DNA of 8,378 bases from QHWK01 sp035315685 (lineage in GTDB: Bacteria; Acidobacteriota; Vicinamibacteria; Vicinamibacterales; CAVVIG01): the NCBI GenBank assembly GCA_035315685.1, contig DATFXR010000694.1, forward strand, positions 1-8,378, written 5' to 3'. Below the pieces are notes generated by a model. That model saw only the letters and a list, made by a program, of their open reading frames with translations, had not been told where the DNA came from and made no database searches. Positions 1-5,525 of this stretch are shown here, piece after piece (position 1 is the first letter of the stretch; each line of letters begins with the position of its first letter). A program made the translations under genes and the position numbers.

Positions 1-174
1 GCTGTTGAAGTCGATGAAGCGCTTGCCTTCCGGCGTCCAGAAATAGATCCCTTTCGCTCGCGCGACCGGAATCGGATCCGCCTTCGACTGCGCCGTCCAC
101 TCGAAGAGCGTGTGCTTCTTCGAAAGCGCGATCATCTCTTCCCCGCTCATCGTCGCCAGCGTTTCTGTGGCCAT
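1..174 (-). CDS. Class-III (PLP-dependent) aminotransferase, N-terminal 58 residues only
   Basis: This gene runs off the left edge of the window; only the first 58 codons are present, in frame and without a stop. The visible protein starts MATETLATMSGEEMIALSKK and continues with HTLFEW, then DPIPVARAKGIYFW and a GKRFIDFNS stretch. This matches the N-terminal substrate-entry and first-strand region of class-III (ornithine/omega-amino acid type) aminotransferases, where an aromatic-rich W/Q segment is followed by 'RAkGiyfwdpdGkrfiDf.s'. The ATG is favoured because AGGTG lies 5 nt upstream (180-184). The PLP lysine and the substrate-defining residues lie outside the window, so the amino donor cannot be named. 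It is co-directional with the M28 and M20 genes, 145 bp downstream of the M28 stop, and may be the last gene of that unit or have its own promoter. Family assignment is fairly secure; the precise reaction is unknown. Confidence 0.8.
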   Translation of the reverse strand, partial: MATETLATMSGEEMIALSKKHTLFEWTAQSKADPIPVARAKGIYFWTPEGKRFIDFNS

Positions 175-179
175 CTCAG

Positions 180-184
180 CACCT
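180..184 (-). promoter_or_regulatory. Shine-Dalgarno site of the aminotransferase
   Basis: AGGTG on the minus strand, 5 nt before the ATG at 174. It is the best-placed ribosome binding site in the window and supports this start over the internal ATG at codon 9. Confidence 0.55.
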
Positions 185-187
185 GTA

Positions 188-215
188 GAAGCCACGAAGA
201 CATGAAGGCACGAAG
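188..215. repeat. Imperfect octamer tandem repeat ending in GAAG
   Basis: The plus strand reads GAAG, then CCACGAAG, ACATGAAG, GCACGAAG: three octamers plus a half unit, all ending in GAAG. It sits in the 145-bp gap between the M28 stop and the aminotransferase start, directly upstream of that gene's Shine-Dalgarno site. Similar short 'cacgaag' runs are, to my knowledge, scattered through intergenic DNA of several environmental phyla; function unknown. There is no inverted symmetry, so it is not a terminator. Confidence 0.6.
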
Positions 216-283
216 CAAATACTTTCCCTCGTACCGTCGTGGTTTTGTGGCAGCTCGCTGTCTTTCAACATCCCTCGATAGAC

Positions 284-319
284 CGAGTCCCCAAGTCCCC
301 AGCTACCGGTCCCGAGTCC
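284..319. repeat. GAGTCCC-type degenerate direct repeat immediately after the M28 stop
   Basis: The plus strand holds CGAGTCCCC, AAGTCCCC, then after an AGCTACCGG interruption TCCCGAGTCCC: three to four diverged copies of an (G/A)AGTCCC core. On the minus strand, the sense strand of the flanking genes, this reads as GGGACT(C/T)GG runs starting right after the M28 stop codon. There is no stem-loop followed by a T run, so it is not an intrinsic terminator. G-run clustering could allow unusual secondary structure, but this is speculative. Confidence 0.5.
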
Positions 320-2050
320 CTACTGTGCGCCGCCCTTGAGGCTCGCCTCGCGCTTGGCGCGGAATTCGTTGCCCGGTTTCCACTCGGGCAACTTGTCAGC
401 CTGTGCCACGCGGTAGCCGACGGCAAACAGCACCATGAGATCTTCACGTGCGCCGGCGAGATCCCAGTCCGGCAGGATCACGTCCTTCGGCGTGTGATAG
501 CGGTTCGCATTCCACTCGTCGCGCTGCTGCTTCGCATACTCGGGAGGTTTGCCAATGTAATCCACGCCGGCGCCGGGATCGAGCGCGGGCACTCCCTGCT
601 TGGCGAAGTTGAAGTGATCCGACCGGTAGTAGAAACCCTTTTCCGGCTCGGCGTCCCCGTGCACGAGCCGCCCCTGCTCGCCGGCGGCGTCGCGCGCGTA
701 GTCGTCCAGGTCCGACGCCCCGAAGCCGACCAGCGTCAGATCCTTGGTGCGCCCGTGCACGTTCCAGCTGTCCATGTTGATGTTGGCCGCGGTCTTCGCC
801 ATCGGGTAGATCGGCATCTTCGCGTAGTACTCGGATCCGAGCAGACCCTGCTCCTCGGCGGTGACCGCGAGGAACAGGATCGACCGCCGCGGCGGGACCG
901 CCAGCCGCGTGTAGGCACGCGCCATCTCGACGAGCGCCGCGCACCCGAGCGCATCGTCTTCGGCCCCGTGAAAGATTCCGTCGGCGTTCTTGCCGAAGTG
1001 ATCCCAGTGCGCCGTGTACACCACGAACTGGTCGCTCACCTTCGGATCGCTGCCGTCGAGCTTCCCGAGCGCGTTGCGGGAATCGATTGTCCGCAGCGTA
1101 TTGTCGATTTTCATCGACGCCGTCACGCCGAGCGGAACCGGCTGAAAGTCCCGAGTCGCCGCCTGCTTCTTCAGCGTGTCGAAATCCTGCCCCGCCGCAT
1201 GCAGCAGCGTCTTCGCCTGATCGAGAGTGATCCATCCCTCGATGGCGGCGCGGCCCATGTTCTTGTCCGGCGTCACGAGGTCGAACTGTTCGCCGGTCTT
1301 TCCCTGAACAACGTTGAAGCCGTATCCGGCCGGGCCCGTTTCGTGGACGATCAGCACGGCGGCGGCGCCCTTCTGCGCGCCGATCTCGTACTTGTAGGTC
1401 CAGCGTCCGTAGTAAGTCATCGCCTTGCCGCCGAACGTCTTCGGATCGAGCTCTTCAGGATTGGTCGCGTCCGGCACCGGCGGATCGTTGATCAGCATCA
1501 CGACCGTCTTGCCCTTGACGTCCACCCCCTTGTAATCGTCCCAGTTGAACTCGGGCGCGACGACGCCGTACCCGACGAAGACGACGTCCGAATTGCTGAT
1601 GCTCGCCGACGGCGCGACGTGCTTCGTCCACGCCACGACGTCGTCTTTCCATTTGAGTGTCTGATGGTGGCCGTCTTTGGTGAACACGAGCGGCGCCGGC
1701 TTCGGCGTGATGCCGACGAGCGGCACCTTCTGGACATAGGTGCCATCGGTGTTGCCCGGCTTCAGGCCGACCTTCTTGAACTCGTCGCCTATGTAGGTGA
1801 CGGTGAGCTCCTCGCCTGTGGTGCCGGGCGCGCGCCCCTCGTAGGCATCCGATGACAGCGTCTTCGTGTGGGCCAGCAGCCCCTCCATGTCGATCGTCGG
1901 CATCTGGCCAATCGGAATGTGCTGCGAGGTCGACGGCGCCGGCGCCGCTGACGGCTGCGATTTGGGCTCTGAGGCGCACGCGGCGGCGAGCGCCGCCAGA
2001 ACCACAGCGTAACGCGTAGCCCTCAGCCGAGCGTTCAGCCTGGCATGCAT
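320..2050 (-). CDS. M28-family zinc metallopeptidase, PA-domain containing, predicted lipoprotein
   Basis: A 576-residue exported aminopeptidase-type enzyme. The N-terminus has a basic start (R4, R8, R10, R13), a hydrophobic core AVVLAALAAA and a cysteine at position 25 fitting a relaxed lipobox. A Ser/Pro/Ala-rich linker follows, so it is probably a membrane-anchored lipoprotein facing the periplasm. Residues about 150-290 resemble a protease-associated (PA) insert (SDVVFVGYGVVAPEFNWDDY). The M28 catalytic domain occupies about 340-545 with all metal and catalytic residues: H348 and D350 (AHWDHFG), bridging D365 (GAEDDALG), E399/E400 (TAEEQGLLGS), D427 (NMDSW) and H519 (YHTPKD). Members typically release N-terminal amino acids from peptides using two zinc ions. 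The start is 9 nt after the M20 stop, with AGGGAGA overlapping the end of that gene, indicating co-transcription. The exact substrate is not deducible. Family confidence is high. Confidence 0.93.
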   Translation of the reverse strand: MHARLNARLRATRYAVVLAALAAACASEPKSQPSAAPAPSTSQHIPIGQMPTIDMEGLLAHTKTLSSDAYEGRAPGTTGEELTVTYIGDEFKKVGLKPGNTDGTYVQKVPLVGITPKPAPLVFTKDGHHQTLKWKDDVVAWTKHVAPSASISNSDVVFVGYGVVAPEFNWDDYKGVDVKGKTVVMLINDPPVPDATNPEELDPKTFGGKAMTYYGRWTYKYEIGAQKGAAAVLIVHETGPAGYGFNVVQGKTGEQFDLVTPDKNMGRAAIEGWITLDQAKTLLHAAGQDFDTLKKQAATRDFQPVPLGVTASMKIDNTLRTIDSRNALGKLDGSDPKVSDQFVVYTAHWDHFGKNADGIFHGAEDDALGCAALVEMARAYTRLAVPPRRSILFLAVTAEEQGLLGSEYYAKMPIYPMAKTAANINMDSWNVHGRTKDLTLVGFGASDLDDYARDAAGEQGRLVHGDAEPEKGFYYRSDHFNFAKQGVPALDPGAGVDYIGKPPEYAKQQRDEWNANRYHTPKDVILPDWDLAGAREDLMVLFAVGYRVAQADKLPEWKPGNEFRAKREASLKGGAQ

Positions 2051-2059
2051 TGCTGCAGT

Positions 2060-3334
2060 CTATCTCCCTGCGTCCATGAGGTCGAGCGTCGCCAGCGCCA
2101 GTACCTTGGTCGCGGTGACCAGGTCGGCGATGCGGCAGTACTCGTCGGGTTGATGTGCAAGTTCCAGCTCGCCTGGCCCGTAGGCGACGCAGTGCGGCAC
2201 GCCGGCGATCCGCGCGACGTGCTTGTGATCATAGGTCCCCGGGCTGGCAATCAGTTCCGCCGGCCTGCCGAGCACATGTCGGATCGATCGGTCCAGCGCG
2301 CCGATCAGCGGCGAGTCGTCCGGCGTCCTCGTCGGATGCACCACCATCAGCTCGCGGATGTCGAACCGCACACCAGGCGCGGCCTTCGACACCGACGCGA
2401 CCAGATCCGCGATCTCGTCGCGCGTCGCCTCGAATCCTTCTTCGATGAGAAAGCGGCGATCGAACACGGCGCGGCAGAGATCGGCAACGCACGGCGTCTG
2501 GATGCCATCGATCGGCTGGCCGCCGTCGATCCCGTTGACGTTGATCGTCGCGTTGCGGGCGCCGGGCGGGACCACCGGCACAGCGGTCCTGCGCGCCACC
2601 AGCGCCGGGATCAGCCGTTCCCGGACCGCCGCCAGCAGCCGGCCCATTCCGTCGATGGCGCTGACTCCGAGAAACGGCATGCTGCCGTGGCCGATCCGGC
2701 CGCGCGCGGTCACCTCGAACCAGTACACGCCGCGGTGGCCGATGCAGATCCGATCGACGTTCAGCGGCTCGGGGATCACGACGAAGTCGGTCCGCCCTTT
2801 CGCAATCCGCCCGGTCTGCGCGAGATGTGCGACGCCTGCGAAGCCGCCGCTTTCTTCGTCCACTGTTCCACTGATCTCGATCGTCCCCTGCAGCGGGACA
2901 CCGGCTCGCGCGATCGCCTCCGCCGCGAATACGGATGCGGCGATGCCTGCTTTCATGTCGCAGACGCCGCGGCCGTAAATCTTCCCGTCGCGGATCAGCC
3001 CGCCGAACGGATCGACGGTCCATCCGGCGCCGGCGGGCACCACGTCGATGTGGCCGTTGAGATGGACCACGCGGCCGCTGCCGCCGCGCCGTGTGCCGAC
3101 CACGTTGACGCGTGGATGGCGCGGCGAGTGCTCCGGACGCCCCTCGGCTGCGATGAACTCGACCGCGAACCCGCGCCGCTCGAGGTCCGCGCCCAGGAAG
3201 CGCGCGCACGCCTCGTACTCGTCGCCGGGCGGATTCACGGTTGGAATGCGAACGAGATCCGCAGCGAGCTGCACGATCTCGTCGGCCGCGCGATCGACTT
3301 CCGCGACCACGCGATCGATCAGACGGGCGTTCAC
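2060..3334 (-). CDS. M20-family metallopeptidase/deacylase (ArgE/DapE/CPG2 type)
   Basis: A cytoplasmic di-zinc amidohydrolase of 424 residues from the favoured GTG. Numbered from that GTG, the M20 signature is complete: H95 and D97 (LNGHIDVVP), bridging D126 (GRGVCDMKAG), catalytic E160 with ligand E161 (TVDEESGG), E189 (VIPEPLN) and final ligand H394 (LAHQPDEY). H216 (GHGSMPF) lies in the lid/dimerisation domain. The D126-E160 and E161-E189 spacings equal those of DapE. Members hydrolyse N-acyl amino acids or small peptides, so its role may be to finish degradation of imported products. Start: GTG at 3334 would follow a TACAAT -10 element by 8 nt; ATG at 3355 (MALQYRI...) is the alternative, with AGGCGG 8 nt upstream, but its start codon would overlap the divergent gene's ATG. 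A Met at 3463 is too far inside the neighbour. There is no signal peptide. It is the first gene of the leftward unit. Confidence 0.92.
   Translation of the reverse strand: MNARLIDRVVAEVDRAADEIVQLAADLVRIPTVNPPGDEYEACARFLGADLERRGFAVEFIAAEGRPEHSPRHPRVNVVGTRRGGSGRVVHLNGHIDVVPAGAGWTVDPFGGLIRDGKIYGRGVCDMKAGIAASVFAAEAIARAGVPLQGTIEISGTVDEESGGFAGVAHLAQTGRIAKGRTDFVVIPEPLNVDRICIGHRGVYWFEVTARGRIGHGSMPFLGVSAIDGMGRLLAAVRERLIPALVARRTAVPVVPPGARNATINVNGIDGGQPIDGIQTPCVADLCRAVFDRRFLIEEGFEATRDEIADLVASVSKAAPGVRFDIRELMVVHPTRTPDDSPLIGALDRSIRHVLGRPAELIASPGTYDHKHVARIAGVPHCVAYGPGELELAHQPDEYCRIADLVTATKVLALATLDLMDAGR
2063..2069 (-). promoter_or_regulatory. Shine-Dalgarno of M28 gene embedded in last codons of M20 gene
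   Basis: AGGGAGA is formed by the final Ala-Gly-Arg codons of the M20 gene, just before its TAG, 12 nt upstream of the M28 ATG. The spacing is longer than optimal, but with the 9-nt gap between the genes it suggests translational coupling. Confidence 0.45.
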
Positions 3335-3341
3335 GATGCGG

Positions 3342-3348
3342 TATTGTA
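3342..3348. promoter_or_regulatory. Symmetric divergent -10 element (TATTGT / TACAAT)
   Basis: The plus strand reads TATTGT at 3342-3347, a 4/6 match to TATAAT. The opposite strand reads TACAAT at 3348-3343, a 5/6 match. Using the usual 6-nt spacing after the -10 hexamer, plus-strand transcription would begin at 3354, exactly the A of the first P1-hydrolase ATG. Minus-strand transcription would begin around 3336-3337, two to three nt before the M20 GTG at 3334. Neither side has a recognisable TTGACA box or TGn extension, so this rests on -10 position and symmetry alone. Confidence 0.45.
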
Positions 3349-3353
3349 GTGCC

Positions 3354-4400
3354 ATGAAACGCACCGCCTTTTCGCTCGCGTGCATCGCGGCCGGGACCGC
3401 GGCGCTCACCGCGCAGTCGCCGCCGCGCGCCACGTCCGGCCTCACGGCCGTGGAGGGCCTCAAGGTCGGCCATCACACGCTCGCCGAGCGTCCGACCGGC
3501 TGCACGGTGATTCTCGTCGACGGCGACGCCGTCGGCAGCGTGTCGCAGCGCGGCGGCGCTCCGGGCACGCGCGAAACCGATCTGCTCAATCCGCTGAACA
3601 TGGTCGACAAGGTGAACGCGATCGTGCTCGCCGGCGGAAGCGCGTTCGGATTGGAAGCGGCGACCGGCACGGTGCGCTGGCTCGAGGAGCACGATATCGG
3701 CTGGCCCGCTGGCGCCGCGAAAGTTCCGATCGTGCCGGCGGCGATCCTGTTCGACCTCGGCGTCGGCGGCAACGCGAAGGTGCGTCCCACCGCGGAGTGC
3801 GGCTACAAGGCGGCGGCAGCGGCGAGCGCGGGCCCGATCCAGGAAGGCAGCGTCGGCGCGGGCGCAGGCGCCACGGTCGGAAAGCTCGGCGGCGCCAATC
3901 GATCGACGAAATCAGGGCTCGGCACGGCCTCGATCTCGCTGCCCACCGGACTCGTCGTCGCGGCAATCGTCGCGGTCAACGCCGTCGGCGACATCATCGA
4001 TCCGTCGAGCGGCAAGGTCGTCGCCGGGGTCAGAAACCCCGATGGCACCTTCGCCGACGCACGGAAGATCCTCCGCTCGGGCGCGACGCTGCAGCGGCCG
4101 CGCGCCGGCGAGAACACGACCATCGGTCTGGTCGCGACCAACGCGAAGATGACGAAGGCGCTCGTCGCCCGGATGGCGCTGATGGCCGACGATGGGTATG
4201 CGCGAGCGATCAGCCCGTCGCATACCACTGGCGACGGCGACACGATCTTCTCGCTGGCGACCGGCCGCTGGGATGGCAACGCCGACATCACGACGATCGG
4301 CGCGCTTGCCGCCGAAGCCATGGCTGACGCGGTCGTCCGCGCCGCGACGCAGGCAACCGGCGCTGCCGGAATTCCGGCCGCGCGCGATCTGAAGAGATGA
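3354..4400 (+). CDS. P1/S58-family Ntn hydrolase, NylC-like, exported (copy 1)
   Basis: A 348-residue self-processing amidohydrolase/aminopeptidase of MEROPS family P1 (Pfam Peptidase_S58; DmpA, BapA and NylC relatives). Residues 1-20 form a Sec signal peptide (MKRT, hydrophobic core, ALTA before Q21), so it probably acts in the periplasm. Conserved blocks: VGHHTLAERPTGCTVILVDG (38-57), GGSAFGLEAATG (94-105), SVGAGAGATVGKLGG (166-180), VAVNAVGDIIDP (206-217), AGENTTIGLVATN (251-263) and GDGDTIF (293-299). The pattern matches the nylon-oligomer hydrolase NylC: predicted autocleavage N254|T255 with T255 as nucleophile, K177 and N209 as catalytic partners, D294/D296 in the DGD motif. The T-to-first-Asp spacing (39) is the same as in NylC. 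Thr rather than the Ser of DmpA/BapA sets the subtype. The start is chosen by the signal peptide; an in-frame reading continues upstream to 3048 but lies opposite the M20 gene. First gene of the rightward unit; paralogue follows. Substrate unknown. Confidence 0.92.
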   Translation: MKRTAFSLACIAAGTAALTAQSPPRATSGLTAVEGLKVGHHTLAERPTGCTVILVDGDAVGSVSQRGGAPGTRETDLLNPLNMVDKVNAIVLAGGSAFGLEAATGTVRWLEEHDIGWPAGAAKVPIVPAAILFDLGVGGNAKVRPTAECGYKAAAAASAGPIQEGSVGAGAGATVGKLGGANRSTKSGLGTASISLPTGLVVAAIVAVNAVGDIIDPSSGKVVAGVRNPDGTFADARKILRSGATLQRPRAGENTTIGLVATNAKMTKALVARMALMADDGYARAISPSHTTGDGDTIFSLATGRWDGNADITTIGALAAEAMADAVVRAATQATGAAGIPAARDLKR

Positions 4401-4415
4401 GGACGCGCCGGGAGC

Positions 4416-4447
4416 AATTAAGAATTAGGAATTAAGAATTAAGAATT
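4416..4447. repeat. AATTAAG heptamer tandem repeat (4.6 copies)
   Basis: Units AATTAAG (4416-4422), AATTAGG (4423-4429), AATTAAG (4430-4436), AATTAAG (4437-4443) and a partial AATT before C4448. This pure A/T/G tract is starkly unlike its GC-rich surroundings and fills most of the 51-nt gap between the two P1 paralogues, ending 4 nt before the ATG at 4452. It occupies the place where a Shine-Dalgarno site would be expected; its only purine-rich hint, AGGA at 4427, is about 20 nt too far upstream. An AAGAAT hexamer (4441-4446) could act as a -10 for a leaderless transcript at 4452-4453, but that is speculative. Confidence 0.8.
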
Positions 4448-4451
4448 CGTG

Positions 4452-5516
4452 ATGCGACTTCAGCTGCTTCTGGTGCTCGCGGCGACCGTCGCGCAAGCGC
4501 TCCCTGACGCCCGGCTTAAGCCTTCGCGCGACGAGCACGCGGCTAACGACACCATCACGTCGATTCCCGGGATCCGTGTCGGACACTACACGCTCAGCGA
4601 ACGTCCGACCGGGTGCACCGTGCTACTCGTCGATGGCGGCGCCGTCGCGGGCATCGCGCAGCGTGGCGCTGCACCGGGGACGCGCGAGACGGATCTCCTT
4701 CGTCCCGCGAACGACAGCCGCAGAGTGGACGGCATCGTGCTGTCGGGCGGCAGCGCGTTCGGGCTCGACTCCGCGAGCGGTGCCGTCCGATGGCTCGATG
4801 AGCGCGGCACCGGATCGAAGACAGCGACCGGACGCGTACCAATCGTGCCGGCCGCCGTGCTCATCGATCTGTGGGTCGGCGGCAAGCCGCAGGTCCGTCC
4901 CGGCGCCGATTGCGGATACCGCGCAGCCGCCAGCGCGACGCGCCGGCCGGTTGCGCAGGGCAGCGTCGGCGCGGGCGCCGGCGCAACCGTCGGCAAGTTG
5001 CTCGGCCGTGATCACGCGATGAAGGGCGGCCTGGGCAGCGCGAGCGCCGTGCTGCGCAACGGACTGCGGGTCGCGGCGATCGTCGCGGTCAACCCCCTCG
5101 GCGACGTGATCGATCCTCACCGCGGCGCGGTGATCGCCGGCGCGCGGACCAACGACGGATCGCTGGCCGACGCGCGGCGGCTGTTGCGATCCGGCGCGGC
5201 GACCGTTCTCTCATCGGCAGCGGCGGAAAACACCACGATCGCGGTCGTCGCCACGAACGCCCGGCTGACTGCATCTGAAGCGACCCGCGTCGCAGAGATG
5301 GCTGACGCCGGCTATCCGCGCGCGATCGCGCCGGTCCATACGATTGCCGACGGCGACACCGTGTTCACGCTCGCGACTGGCGGCTGGGGCGGCGCTGCCG
5401 ATGTCACGACTATCGGCGCGCTCGCGGCCGATCTCGTCGCCGACGCAATCGTGCGCGCGATACGAGCAGCGACGAGCGCGGCCGGCGTCCCGGCCGCACG
5501 CGATCTGCCACAATAG
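4452..5516 (+). CDS. P1/S58-family Ntn hydrolase, NylC-like, exported (copy 2)
   Basis: A 354-residue tandem paralogue of the preceding gene, sharing nearly every conserved block: VGHYTLSERPTGCTV (43-57), GGSAFGLDSASG (99-110), SVGAGAGATVGKLLG (171-185), VAVNPLGDVIDP (211-222), AENTTIAVVATN (258-269), GDTVFTLATGGW. Predicted autocleavage is N260|T261 with T261 as nucleophile, K182, N214 and D300/D302 as partners. A short signal peptide (MRLQLLLVLAATVAQA, probable cut before L17) precedes a charged linker absent from copy 1. Variable segments differ: NDSRR replaces NMVDK near residue 87, and GTGSKTATGR replaces DIGWPAGAAK near 119-128. The two may therefore form different homo-oligomers, a hetero-oligomer, or have diverged in specificity. 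ATG at 4452 is chosen; GTG at 4449 is directly adjacent in frame. No Shine-Dalgarno is visible. The symporter begins 9 nt after the stop, so they are probably co-transcribed. Confidence 0.91.
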   Translation: MRLQLLLVLAATVAQALPDARLKPSRDEHAANDTITSIPGIRVGHYTLSERPTGCTVLLVDGGAVAGIAQRGAAPGTRETDLLRPANDSRRVDGIVLSGGSAFGLDSASGAVRWLDERGTGSKTATGRVPIVPAAVLIDLWVGGKPQVRPGADCGYRAAASATRRPVAQGSVGAGAGATVGKLLGRDHAMKGGLGSASAVLRNGLRVAAIVAVNPLGDVIDPHRGAVIAGARTNDGSLADARRLLRSGAATVLSSAAAENTTIAVVATNARLTASEATRVAEMADAGYPRAIAPVHTIADGDTVFTLATGGWGGAADVTTIGALAADLVADAIVRAIRAATSAAGVPAARDLPQ

Positions 5517-5525
5517 CGCGCCCGA

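Noticed and set aside
188..319. Possible CRISPR array or attachment site in the repeat-bearing gap
   Set aside because: The units are 8-9 bp, contiguous and degenerate, with no spacers, no cas genes and no integrase nearby.
239..1855. A 538-codon open reading frame on the plus strand opposite the M28 gene
   Set aside because: The opposite strand encodes a complete M28 protein with all catalytic residues and a lipoprotein signal. The plus-strand translation is rich in Arg, Val, His and Asp, with no recognisable domain, typical of antisense shadows in high-GC DNA.
2045..3349. A 434-codon open reading frame on the plus strand opposite the M20 gene
   Set aside because: The M20 protein on the minus strand has its full metal-site signature; the antisense translation is low in hydrophobic order and Arg/Asp-rich, as expected for a shadow.
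3048..3353. In-frame N-terminal extension of the first P1 hydrolase
   Set aside because: It would overlap the M20 gene head-on, its translation has no family similarity, and it would bury the clear signal peptide that begins at 3354.
3375..3386. Lipobox reading of S-L-A-C at residues 7-10 of the first P1 hydrolase
   Set aside because: The cysteine is too close to the N-terminus, with no hydrophobic core before it. The Sec cleavage after A20 is more plausible.
3335..3463. Longer M20 protein starting at the Met at 3463
   Set aside because: It would run 110 nt into the hydrolase coding sequence and add residues not typical of M20 N-termini. GTG 3334 or ATG 3355 fit better.
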